Shown here in pieces: positions 35,846 through 43,867 of a stretch of DNA of 64,000 nt. The position numbers were made by a program, and so were the translations under genes. The first letter of the stretch is position 1. Each line of letters starts with the position of its first letter. The stretch is from Mycolicibacterium chubuense NBB4 (GTDB lineage: Bacteria; Actinomycetota; Actinomycetes; Mycobacteriales; Mycobacteriaceae): the NCBI RefSeq assembly GCF_000266905.1, contig NC_018027.1:4278001-4342000 (forward strand), in the 5' to 3' direction. The notes beneath the pieces were generated by a model. The model ran no database searches, had not been told where the DNA came from, and saw only the letters and a program-made list of their open reading frames with translations.

Positions 35846-37240
35846 CTACACCGGCGCGGGGATCCTCTCGGGCGCCGGCTCCTGGGCGCGCGAGCCGTCC
35901 TCGTCGTCCAGCATGGTCAGCTCGTCGAACGGATCATCGCCCGCCAGGACGGCGTGGACCTTGACCTTGTCGATCGTGTGGGTCCACGACCCGACCAGCA
36001 GCGTGGCGACCGCGTTACCCGAGAAGTTCGTCAGGGCCCGGGCCTCGGACATGAACCGGTCGATGCCGACGATCAACCCGACGCCGTCGAGCAGTTCCGG
36101 ACGGTGCGCCTGCAGGCCGCCGGCCAGGGTGGCCAGCCCGGCACCGGTTACCCCGGCGGCGCCCTTGGAGGCGACGATCATGAACACCAGCAACCCGATC
36201 TGCTCCCCCAGCGACAGCGGGTCGCCGAGCGCGCCGGCGATGAACAGCGACGCCATGGTCAGGTAGATCGCGGTGCCGTCCAGGTTGAAGGAGTAGCCGG
36301 TCGGCACGACCACACCGACGGTGGAGCGGTCGACACCGAGGTGCTCCATCTTCGCGATCAACCGCGGCAGCGCGGACTCCGACGACGAGGTCGACACGAT
36401 GAGCAGATACTCGCGGGCGAGGTAGCGCACCAACTTGAAGATCGACACGCCCGACACCAGCCGCAGCATCGCGCCCAGCACACCGAACACGAAGATCGTG
36501 CACGTCAGGTAGAAGCCCAGCATCAGCGTCAGCAGTTGGCCGACCGCCGCCCAGCCGGTCTGGCCGACGACATTGGCGATGGCACCGAAGGCGCCGATCG
36601 GAGCCAGCCACAGGATCATGGCCAGCACCTTGAACACCAGCTTCTGCAGGTGCTCGACACCACGCAGGATCGGCTCCCCCCGCGAACCGAGGCCCTGCAC
36701 CGCGAAACCGACCAGCAGCGCCACGAACAACGCCTGCAGCACACTGCCTTCGGTCAGCGAGGAGAACAGCGACGTCGGGATGATGCCCTGCACGAAGTCG
36801 AGCAGACCACCGGCTTCATGCGCCTTGTCGGCGAGTTCGGCGCCCTTGCCCGCGGCGCTCGCCGACAGGTGCAGGCCCGACCCGGGGTGCAGGAGGTTGC
36901 CGACCACCAGGCCGATCGCCAGGGCGAACGTCGACATCGCCAGGAAATAGACGAAGGCCAGGCCGCCGACCTTGCCGACGGTGGCGGCCCTGCGTACCGA
37001 TCCGATGCCCAGCACGATCGTGCAGAAGATCACCGGCGCGATCATCATCTTGATCAGTGCGACGAACATCGTGCCGAGGACGCCGACGGACTTGCCCACC
37101 TCGGGCGCGAGAATCCCGACGCCGACGCCGGCGACGACCGCGACGATCACGGCGAGGTAGAGCCAGTGGGTGCGGTCGCGCCTCTTGGGCGCCCCGGGCG
37201 GTGTCGGCTCGCCGGCCGGCCGGTCCATCGTGGTCGTCAT
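35846..37240 (-). CDS. dctA: C4-dicarboxylate/H+ or Na+ symporter DctA
   Basis: A 464-aa dicarboxylate/amino acid:cation symporter family transporter. The serine-rich re-entrant hairpin STSSSESALP, the NLDGTAIY unwound segment and SWTHTIDK near the end mark it as DctA. It imports succinate, fumarate or malate. A GAGG site precedes the ATG at 37240. It is divergent from a CitA/DcuS-type two-component system that very likely controls it. Confidence 0.92.
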   Translation of the reverse strand: MTTTMDRPAGEPTPPGAPKRRDRTHWLYLAVIVAVVAGVGVGILAPEVGKSVGVLGTMFVALIKMMIAPVIFCTIVLGIGSVRRAATVGKVGGLAFVYFLAMSTFALAIGLVVGNLLHPGSGLHLSASAAGKGAELADKAHEAGGLLDFVQGIIPTSLFSSLTEGSVLQALFVALLVGFAVQGLGSRGEPILRGVEHLQKLVFKVLAMILWLAPIGAFGAIANVVGQTGWAAVGQLLTLMLGFYLTCTIFVFGVLGAMLRLVSGVSIFKLVRYLAREYLLIVSTSSSESALPRLIAKMEHLGVDRSTVGVVVPTGYSFNLDGTAIYLTMASLFIAGALGDPLSLGEQIGLLVFMIVASKGAAGVTGAGLATLAGGLQAHRPELLDGVGLIVGIDRFMSEARALTNFSGNAVATLLVGSWTHTIDKVKVHAVLAGDDPFDELTMLDDEDGSRAQEPAPERIPAPV

Positions 37241-37329
37241 GGCCCTGTCCTCCAGATTCGGAAGTGATGTGGTGGTCTGAGAAGATCGTGGGCGAGGACG
37301 TGAGCCCGGTCACGTTTTAGTGCATTGTG

Positions 37330-37387
37330 TTCAACCGACGACGTGTTCAACCGACGACGTGTTCAACCGACGACGTGTTCGACCGAG
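37330..37387. repeat. 16-bp tandem repeats in the dctA/kinase control region
   Basis: Three perfect copies of TTCAACCGACGACGTG (37330-37345, 37346-37361, 37362-37377) are followed by a degenerate partial copy (37378-37387). They end about 16 nt before the kinase ATG. They could be direct-repeat binding sites for the response regulator or a slippage-derived repeat. Confidence 0.85.
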
Positions 37388-37403
37388 AGGTGCTGGGCGA
37401 CAG

Positions 37404-38981
37404 ATGGCGCGCATCCGCGCGGCGTGGCCGCGGTCGCTGGCCGGCCAGGCGATCGTGCTGCAGATCCTGGTGATCGCCGTCGTCGTGGCGGCCGGCAGCG
37501 CGCTGGCCCTGCTCGACGCCCGCCGCGACGGCGACTCCGCGGCCAGACAGCAGGTGCTGGGCATAGCGACCTCACTGGCCGATGCGCCGTCGACCGCCCA
37601 GGCGATCGAGGCGGGCCGCGCGACCGAGATCCTGCAGCCGGTCACCGAGGCGGTGCGAACCCACACCGGCATCGCGTTCATCACGATCATGGCTCCGGAC
37701 CGGACGCGGTTCACCCACACCGACCCGAGTCAGATCGGCGGGGCCTACATCGGGACCATCGGACCGGCCCTGCGCGGAGAGACGTTCACCGAGTCCTACA
37801 CCGGCACACTGGGCCCGTCGGTCCGCGCGGTGGCTCCGGTGCGCGACTCGTCAGGCCGGATCGTCGGGTTGGTGGCCGCGGGCATCCTGCAGAAGAGCCT
37901 GGCCGACCGCTGGCGCGCGCAGTGGCCGATCATCGCCGCGGTAGGCGTTGGCGCCCTGGCGATCTCACTCATCGGGGTCTGGGGCATCCGGCGCCGGCTG
38001 CTGCGCCAGACCCGCGGCCTGCGCCCAGAGGAACTGCGGGTGATGTACGACCACCATGATGCGATCCTGCACTCGGTCTCCGAGGGGCTCATCGTCCTCG
38101 AGGACGCAGGGGTGGCGCTGGTCAACGACGAGGCACGCCGGCTGCTGTCGTTGCCCGCGGGCCCCGTCGAGCGGGCGGATCTCCCGGAGTTCCTGCGCGA
38201 ACACGACCCGGGTGTGCGAGACGAGATCCACGTCACCGACGACCGCGTGCTCGTCGTCAGCCGCTCGAAGGTCGGCCACCCCGGCGGCAGGGCCACAGAC
38301 GGGTCCGAAGTCGTGACGATCCGCGATCGCACCGAACTGCAAGGCGCTCTCGGCGAACTGAACTCGCTCAAAGTGCTCACCGACTCGCTTCGCTCCCAGG
38401 CGCACGAGGCCGCCAACACGCTGCACACGATCGTGACGATGGTGGAGATGGGCCGCGCCGACGACGCCGTCACCTTCGCCACCGCGGAACTCGAACTGAG
38501 CCAGCACCTCGTCGACCGGTTGTCGGCCGCGGTGAGTGAGCCCGCGCTGGTGGCGCTGCTGCTGGGCAAGTCCGCCCAGGCCGGCGAACGAGGCATCGAG
38601 TTGACGATCACCGAGGACACCGCGCTGCCGGCCGACACCGACGAACTGCTGTTGAGCGGGCAGGAGATGGTGACCGTCCTGGGCAACCTCATCGACAACG
38701 CGATGGATGCCTGCGACCGCTCGGATCCGTGGGTCGAGGTGACGGTCAATCAGGACGACGAGCGACTGCTGATCCGGGTCGCCGACAGCGGAGAAGGCAT
38801 GGACGCCAAGCTGTTCGAGAAGGCGATGCGCAGAGGTTATTCGACGAAGCGGGGCACCGGTGCCGATCAGCACGGGCTCGGGCTGGCGTTGGTCGCTCAG
38901 GTGGTCAACCGCCACCACGGATCGCTGCGCGCCGACGTGACCTACGGTTCGGTGGTGACGGTGACGGTGACAGCGCGGTGA
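37404..38981 (+). CDS. CitA/DcuS-type sensor histidine kinase
   Basis: A 525-aa membrane kinase. Helices at about 15-38 and 173-195 flank an extracytoplasmic PAS-like sensor with HTDPSQIG and GPSVRAVAPV, the citrate/dicarboxylate-binding pattern. A cytoplasmic PAS follows, then the phospho-acceptor His334 in SQAHEAANTLH and an ATPase with NLIDNAMDAC, DSGEGM and GLGLAL. The ATG at 37404 has GAGAGG upstream. It overlaps the regulator by 4 nt and faces dctA, so it probably senses C4-dicarboxylates. Confidence 0.9.
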   Translation: MARIRAAWPRSLAGQAIVLQILVIAVVVAAGSALALLDARRDGDSAARQQVLGIATSLADAPSTAQAIEAGRATEILQPVTEAVRTHTGIAFITIMAPDRTRFTHTDPSQIGGAYIGTIGPALRGETFTESYTGTLGPSVRAVAPVRDSSGRIVGLVAAGILQKSLADRWRAQWPIIAAVGVGALAISLIGVWGIRRRLLRQTRGLRPEELRVMYDHHDAILHSVSEGLIVLEDAGVALVNDEARRLLSLPAGPVERADLPEFLREHDPGVRDEIHVTDDRVLVVSRSKVGHPGGRATDGSEVVTIRDRTELQGALGELNSLKVLTDSLRSQAHEAANTLHTIVTMVEMGRADDAVTFATAELELSQHLVDRLSAAVSEPALVALLLGKSAQAGERGIELTITEDTALPADTDELLLSGQEMVTVLGNLIDNAMDACDRSDPWVEVTVNQDDERLLIRVADSGEGMDAKLFEKAMRRGYSTKRGTGADQHGLGLALVAQVVNRHHGSLRADVTYGSVVTVTVTAR

Positions 38982-39670
38982 TCACGGTGCTGATCGTCGA
39001 GGACGAGCCACTGATCGCCGAGGCGCATCAGACGTATCTGGCTCGCCTGCAAGGCTTTTCGGTTGCCGCGGTGGTCCACAGCGCACGCGACGCCATGCGG
39101 GCGGCGTCGGAGGCCGCCGCCTCGGACACGCCGATCGACCTCGTATTGCTCGACATCGGGCTTCCGGACGCCAACGGCATCGCGCTGGCGTCGGCCCTGT
39201 CGGGATTGCGGCCGGCGCCCGACATCATCACGATCACCTCCGAGCGCGACCTCGAGATGGTGCGCGCGGCCATCGGGCACGGCGCGCTGGCCTATCTGCT
39301 CAAGCCGTTCACGTTCGCCGCTTTCCGGGACCGGCTCGAGCGCTACCAGCGCTACCGGGAAGCGTTGCCGGCCGGGACCGACGCGGCCAGCCAGGCAGAG
39401 GTCGACCGTGCGCTCGCCGAATTGCGCGTCGGACCGAATCGGGCCGCCGCGCCCAAGGGTGCGGCGCCGGCCACCAATGATGAGATAGCCCGCGTTGTCC
39501 GGGATTCCGGTGACGACGGCGTCACCGCCGACGAGGTCGCCAAGCAGGTCGGCGTCTCCCGGGTCACGGCATGGCGCTACCTCGAGCGGCTCGCGGACGA
39601 GGGCACGGTGGGGCGCCACACCGATTACGGCAAGGCCGGCCGTCCCAAGACCCGCTACCAGTGGCGCTGA
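38978..39670 (+). CDS. CitB/DcuR-type response regulator
   Basis: A 230-aa regulator. The receiver domain has the acidic VEDE patch, phosphorylated Asp59 in LVLLDIGLPD and the LKPF lysine. The C-terminal part carries a helix-turn-helix (GVTADEVAKQVGVSRVTAWRYLERL) and ends in a short basic tail. GTG at 38978 overlaps the kinase stop as GTGA. The tandem repeats upstream of the kinase are candidate binding sites. Confidence 0.9.
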   Translation: MITVLIVEDEPLIAEAHQTYLARLQGFSVAAVVHSARDAMRAASEAAASDTPIDLVLLDIGLPDANGIALASALSGLRPAPDIITITSERDLEMVRAAIGHGALAYLLKPFTFAAFRDRLERYQRYREALPAGTDAASQAEVDRALAELRVGPNRAAAPKGAAPATNDEIARVVRDSGDDGVTADEVAKQVGVSRVTAWRYLERLADEGTVGRHTDYGKAGRPKTRYQWR

Positions 39671-39676
39671 GCCGGG

Positions 39677-40735
39677 TCAGACAGCGACCGGCTGCCGGTC
39701 TCGCGGCACGCTCAGCGCGATGGGATCAGTCGTCAGGAACTGGGAGTAGACCTTCTCGATCGTCGATTCGACGGCGTGCACGTCGACTGCACCGGAGTAA
39801 TCGGCGACGAACAGCCGCGAGCCGTTCGTCGCCACACATGACGGGCGCGCATCGGCGGGCAGCGACTCGATGACCTCGAGGGTCAACGTGCACACCACCG
39901 CGACGCGGTCGTAGTCGACGACGTAGGCGCGGGCTTCGTCGGGGCTGACGGCCAGCTGGGTGGGTGCGCCGCCCAGTGTGAGGGTGTCGGTCACCGCGCC
40001 TGTCGCCAGGTCGATGGCGGCCACTGCGCCACCCACGGCGCGGTCGGAGGTCAGCGCGTAGACGGCGTCACCGGCATACGCGATGTCGCGGATCGGCGAG
40101 CCGACCGGGATGACGCGCTTCACGCGGGTGGTTTCCGCGTCGACGACGACGAGCTGGCTGCCGATGTCATCGGTGACCGCGACGTAGAGCCGCTTACCGC
40201 TGGGGTCGACGCGCACGGCGTCGATGTTGGCCGCCGGGGCCGAGCCGACCGCGATCGTGCCGATGCGCTCAGCCGTGGTGTCGATGACCGTCAGATCGAC
40301 GCGGTCACCTTCGCTTCGCCCGGCGTACACGCGCTTGCCGTCGGGGCTGACGGCAAGCGCCGTCACGCCGGAGGACAGCGTGTACGTCGCGACGATGCGC
40401 CGGCTCTCGAGGTCGATCGCCGACACGGCGTCGCGCCCCACCGAAGCGGTCGCGACGTAGGCACGGTCGTCCGTGACAGCGACTGCGACCGGTTCGCCGT
40501 CGAGCGCGACCGTGTCGATGAGCGCCTGCGTCTCGTTCGTCAGGATGGACACGCTGTCGTCCAGCGGGTTCGCGACGACCACGGCGGCGCGGCCGACAGC
40601 GATGTCGCCGACCGGGCCGCGGCCGACGATGAGCCGACGCTGCGACGCCGTGTTTCCCTCGGAGACTGCAACCCGAGCATCGTGGATCACAGAAGAATCG
40701 TTCTTCCCATTACGCACCACCTGCCGCATGGGCAT
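39677..40735 (-). CDS. YncE-like beta-propeller protein
   Basis: A 352-aa protein made of repeated blades of the form AVSPDGKRVYAG...VIDT, i.e. a seven-bladed YVTN/YncE propeller. No signal peptide is visible, which is unusual since many such proteins are exported. The start is uncertain: the ATG at 40735 has GAGG 6 nt upstream and is preferred over in-frame starts at 40792 and 40759. Function unknown; it follows the response regulator convergently with 6 nt between stops. Confidence 0.75.
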   Translation of the reverse strand: MPMRQVVRNGKNDSSVIHDARVAVSEGNTASQRRLIVGRGPVGDIAVGRAAVVVANPLDDSVSILTNETQALIDTVALDGEPVAVAVTDDRAYVATASVGRDAVSAIDLESRRIVATYTLSSGVTALAVSPDGKRVYAGRSEGDRVDLTVIDTTAERIGTIAVGSAPAANIDAVRVDPSGKRLYVAVTDDIGSQLVVVDAETTRVKRVIPVGSPIRDIAYAGDAVYALTSDRAVGGAVAAIDLATGAVTDTLTLGGAPTQLAVSPDEARAYVVDYDRVAVVCTLTLEVIESLPADARPSCVATNGSRLFVADYSGAVDVHAVESTIEKVYSQFLTTDPIALSVPRDRQPVAV

Positions 40736-41218
40736 CAAAGACCTCAAAAAGTTTGCCATCTCTCGAAACACCTCCGCCTGGATGGTGTGCATCCGGCACT
40801 CGATTGTCGTCTCGGCACCCGTCTGGGCGCGGTCTGTGCCGAGTGTAGCGACGCAAAATCGCCGTTATTGACGGCAAAAATCGGTGACCGCCGATTTCCG
40901 CTCGTGCCTCTTAGCACTCGCTTAAGAAACCTCTTGTTATCCGGCCGTTATCTTTCATCGGCAATTCGGAAACGCCTCGTGTACAGCACGTAAACCATTA
41001 ATGGCAATGACGTGGAGGCGGTGTGACAAAAACCTCTCGATAAGTGTTTCTTAGCATTGGCCGTCGAAGTGAGTCAGATATCACAGCGGGACACGCCAGC
41101 AAAACACGGGTCCCCGCAGACCGGCACCGTCCGTCACGAATGGACCGAATCGTCCGTCGGGAGCAGGGGGACGGATCAGTTCGCTGCAGCATCGACGTGC
41201 GAGCTCTGCGGGGTTGCG
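40736..41218. other. 483-bp intergenic region without a recognised gene
   Basis: This is lower in GC than the surroundings. It has small dyads such as GCCGT/ACGGC and AATCGG/CCGATT near 40857-40900 and several TTA-rich tracts. A possible short frame near 41000 (17 codons) is not supported. I see no RNA gene or clear promoter beyond the leader of the propeller gene. Confidence 0.6.
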
Positions 41219-41629
41219 TCAGGCGGGCTCGGCACCGCGCAGTGTCGGGATACCGGTGGCGAGCGGAATCAACCCTTCGGGGTCGCAGAGTTCCAGCACC
41301 CGCGACACCGCCTTGCTGCCGACCACGCACCAGGTGACATCCTCGCGGCTGAGGTGGGCGCTGAGCGCGTACAGCGCGGACAGGCCGTCGAAGGCCATGA
41401 AATTCACGTCGGTGAGATCCAGGACCACACTGGCGCTGACGCCGGCCGCCTCCCGGACGGCGTGCGCGAAGTGCTTGGCATTCGCTGCGTCCACCTCGCC
41501 GCTGACCGAGACCGTGACTTCCTTGTCCGCGCCGCGGCCCTGGGTGCGGCACACAACAGTCAGCGCTGTCGACGCGACGGAGAAGCGTCGACAGTCAGCC
41601 GACCTGCTGCGGATGGACGTAACGGTCAT
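41219..41629 (-). CDS. STAS-domain protein, anti-anti-sigma-like without the phospho-serine
   Basis: A 136-aa protein whose residues about 22-125 form a STAS domain (VTVSVSGEVDAANA, LDLTDVNFMAFDGLSAL). In antagonists such as SpoIIAA a Ser follows the conserved DF; here the aligned position is Phe80 with Asp81 next to it, so it may be locked in one state. It lies 17 nt downstream of a CsbD-like gene on the same strand, probably in one operon, in a cluster with another STAS protein and a SpoIIE phosphatase. Confidence 0.8.
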   Translation of the reverse strand: MTVTSIRSRSADCRRFSVASTALTVVCRTQGRGADKEVTVSVSGEVDAANAKHFAHAVREAAGVSASVVLDLTDVNFMAFDGLSALYALSAHLSREDVTWCVVGSKAVSRVLELCDPEGLIPLATGIPTLRGAEPA

Positions 41630-41646
41630 CTCACGAGTTCACTGCG

Positions 41647-41886
41647 CTATGCCTGCTCGGCCTTCTGTCGCTCTTCGTTGGTCTTGGCTGCCGCGCGGGC
41701 GCTCTCGGCCTCGGCCTCCTTCTGGGCGGCTTCACGCTGAGCATCGGCTTTGTCCTGCTGAGCCTCGCCCTCACGCTGCAGGTCGTCACGACCCGTCACC
41801 ACGCCGACCACCTCTTTGGCCTTGCCCTTGACGCCCTCGACGGCGCCCTTGACTGCTTCTTCCGGCCCCGAGTTGTTGTCACCCAC
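41647..41886 (-). CDS. CsbD-like stress-response protein
   Basis: A 79-aa hydrophilic protein with the CsbD-type repeat KGAVEGVKGKAKEVVGVVTG followed by a highly charged helical tail rich in Ala, Glu, Gln and Lys. CsbD proteins are classic members of the general stress regulon of SigB in Bacillus. GTG at 41886 has AAAGGAG upstream. A SigF-type promoter candidate lies about 90 nt upstream. Confidence 0.78.
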   Translation of the reverse strand: MGDNNSGPEEAVKGAVEGVKGKAKEVVGVVTGRDDLQREGEAQQDKADAQREAAQKEAEAESARAAAKTNEERQKAEQA

Positions 41887-41972
41887 GAGAAACGCTCCTT
41901 TGCGCAGTGTTCCTGCCCGGGGACGGCCACGCCGATACCGGGGAGCGGCTGCGCCGCTCAGCGAAGCCCTGG

Positions 41973-41997
41973 TTCCCATTGTTCGTGAAAAGAAAAC
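41973..41997 (-). promoter_or_regulatory. SigF-like promoter candidate for csbD-STAS operon
   Basis: On the minus strand GTTT (41994-41997) is followed after 16 nt by GGGAA (41973-41977). The mycobacterial SigF pattern is GTTT, 15-17 nt, GGGTA, so there is one mismatch. Confidence 0.4.
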
Positions 41998-42040
41998 ATT
42001 CCTTTTTTCAGGAACGCCGCCGGGTCGCTGAACGCGCAGC

Positions 42041-42424
42041 TCAGTCGGCGGAATCGGTGGCGAAATTGGTCAACGCCACGTCGAGGGTGGAGAACAGCTC
42101 GACGAAGTCGGAGACGCCGGTGATCTTGAGAGGACGGCTGGTGGCCGGTCCGTCGGCGACGACGGCAAACCTGGTTCCGTCCCCGATGTGCTTTCTGGTG
42201 GTCATCAGGACCTGCATGCCCGCCGAGCCGAGGAAATCGACGTCCGTCATGTCGATGATGAGACCGGCGGGCCGCCGCGCCGCCGCGTCGCTGATGAGAT
42301 CCTGCAGCTGTGGAGCCGTCAGCATGTCGATGGCACCGACGGCGGCGACGACCACGACGCCGTCCACATGGCGTTCGTTGAATTGCTGCACGTGCTGGGC
42401 CTCGTCTCGTATGGGCGCCCGCAT
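42041..42424 (-). CDS. STAS-domain anti-sigma factor antagonist
   Basis: A 127-aa STAS protein. The phosphorylatable Ser67 is preserved in VDFLGSAGMQVL. Such antagonists, when dephosphorylated, bind an anti-sigma kinase and release a sigma factor. The ATG at 42424 is chosen over an upstream in-frame start because the domain begins there. It is divergent from a SpoIIE-type phosphatase that could dephosphorylate it; the shared promoter region has matching inverted -10 regions. Confidence 0.85.
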   Translation of the reverse strand: MRAPIRDEAQHVQQFNERHVDGVVVVAAVGAIDMLTAPQLQDLISDAAARRPAGLIIDMTDVDFLGSAGMQVLMTTRKHIGDGTRFAVVADGPATSRPLKITGVSDFVELFSTLDVALTNFATDSAD

Positions 42425-42486
42425 CGGGGTCGCTGATGATCTCGGGAGGCTGCAGTCTGAACCCGGAAAGTCGTCAAGAGCGGACA

Positions 42487-42582
42487 ATCTCCAACAGATT
42501 AACGAAGTGCCCGACCCGGCGTGCACGGTCACCGCGCGAAGCGGTCACCCGGCCGCCACGGGCGAGCGTTAACGTTGGAGAT
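42487..42582. promoter_or_regulatory. Mirror-image divergent promoters of STAS and phosphatase genes
   Basis: The sequence CGTTAA-(1 or 3 nt)-GTTGGAGAT occurs on the plus strand at 42567-42582 and on the minus strand at 42487-42504. Each copy contains a TANNNT box (TAACGT and TAATCT) pointing to its own gene. Confidence 0.5.
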
Positions 42583-42610
42583 CAGAAGTGGAAACCCTGT
42601 ACTGCCCGCC

Positions 42611-43867
42611 GTGAGGCGGATCGGAGGTACTGCAGTTCGCACGCGCACGCAACTGGCTGAGGAGATCGAGATCGGCCTCGCCGGCTCGCTGAACCCGCGC
42701 CGTACGGCGATGCGTCTTCTCTCGCTGCTGCGGCCGGAATTCGCCGACTGGGCATCGCTGGTCCTCCCCGACTCGACGACCGATGGCCTGCGCCTTCACG
42801 GTGGCGACGCCGTCGGTTTCACCGCGATCGTCGCGCGGTCGCCGCGCACCGACACGCGGTTGGAGCGTCTGCTGCGCACCGGCAACACCGATCTGATCCC
42901 GCTCGGCGAGAAGACCGCCGCAGCGCTGGCGGAGATGGTCCCCCTCGGCCGGCTCCGCGACGAAGTCGCGGTGATGGGTGACGGGCAGCTGCTCGCCGTG
43001 GGCCTGAACGCGCGGGGCGCCACGCTGGGCGCACTGATGCTCGCGCGGCGTAGCGGCTTCGACTCCGACGACGTCGCGTTCGCCGCCCGCATCGGCCTGC
43101 GCGCGGCGATGGCGCTGGACTCGGCCCGGCTCTACGAGGAACGGACGCAGATCGCGGCGGTGCTCAGCGGCGCGCTGCGGCCGCCGTCCCTGCCGGAGGT
43201 CGAGAACCTGCGGCTCGCTGCGCGGTATCGACCGGCCGCGGAGCACCTCGACATCGGCGGCGACTTCTACGACATCATCGGCTCCGGCAGCGACTGGCTA
43301 CTCGCCCTCGGTGATGTGTCGGGAAAGGGAGTGAAGGCCGCCGCCGTGACGGGCCGGACCCGCCAGAGCGTCCGGACCGCCGCACACTTCGACCGCCATC
43401 CCGCTGCCGTGTTGCGGGCACTCAACGGCGCGCTCTACGGCCTGGCGGCCGACCAGTTCGTAACGGTCCTCTGCGCGCACGTCCGGGTGGCGGCCGATGG
43501 CGGTCACGCCGACGTCGAGCTCGCGACGGCCGGACATCAGGGGCCGATCGTCATCCGCGCCGACGGCCGCGTCGAACAACTCGAGATGTACGGCACTGCG
43601 TGCGGGATGCTGTCCGACGTCGAGTACCACGCGGTGCGCCTGCGGCTGCACCGCAACGACACGATGCTGATGTTCACCGACGGGGTGGAGGAAGCCCGCG
43701 GACCCGACGGGCTGTTGGGCGTCGAACGCCTCGTCGCCCTCCTGCCCGCCTATGCCGGTGCCGCGGCCGACGTCGTCTGCGAAGCCGTCGAGCAGTACGT
43801 CATCGAGCACGTCGACGGCGGCCCGCACGACGACATCGCACTGCTGGCGGTCTCATGCGGTCGCTGA
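42611..43867 (+). CDS. GAF-like plus SpoIIE-type PP2C serine phosphatase
   Basis: A 418-aa protein. An N-terminal GAF-like sensor region (about 15-175) precedes a SpoIIE-type PP2C domain with metal-binding GGDFYD (216-221), GDVSGKG (234-240), TDGVEEAR and HDDIALL. It would dephosphorylate a STAS antagonist and thereby free a sigma factor. The start is uncertain: GTG at 42611 is used; TTG at 42575 is an alternative. The downstream cobalamin-binding gene overlaps it by 13 nt. Confidence 0.83.
   Translation: MRRIGGTAVRTRTQLAEEIEIGLAGSLNPRRTAMRLLSLLRPEFADWASLVLPDSTTDGLRLHGGDAVGFTAIVARSPRTDTRLERLLRTGNTDLIPLGEKTAAALAEMVPLGRLRDEVAVMGDGQLLAVGLNARGATLGALMLARRSGFDSDDVAFAARIGLRAAMALDSARLYEERTQIAAVLSGALRPPSLPEVENLRLAARYRPAAEHLDIGGDFYDIIGSGSDWLLALGDVSGKGVKAAAVTGRTRQSVRTAAHFDRHPAAVLRALNGALYGLAADQFVTVLCAHVRVAADGGHADVELATAGHQGPIVIRADGRVEQLEMYGTACGMLSDVEYHAVRLRLHRNDTMLMFTDGVEEARGPDGLLGVERLVALLPAYAGAAADVVCEAVEQYVIEHVDGGPHDDIALLAVSCGR

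Noticed and set aside
35954..37267. 437-codon plus-strand frame opposite dctA
   Set aside because: The product is Gln/Arg/His-rich low complexity and mirrors a conserved transporter on the other strand.
37330..37387. Short CRISPR-like array
   Set aside because: The 16-bp units are directly adjacent with no spacers, so they are plain tandem repeats.
37320..37403. N-terminal extension of the sensor kinase from 37320
   Set aside because: It would be encoded by the 16-bp repeats; the ATG at 37404 has a ribosome site and starts right before the first membrane helix.
41000..41055. 17-codon frame starting at ATGGCAATGACG
   Set aside because: It has no ribosome site and no recognisable product, and lies in an otherwise noncoding gap.
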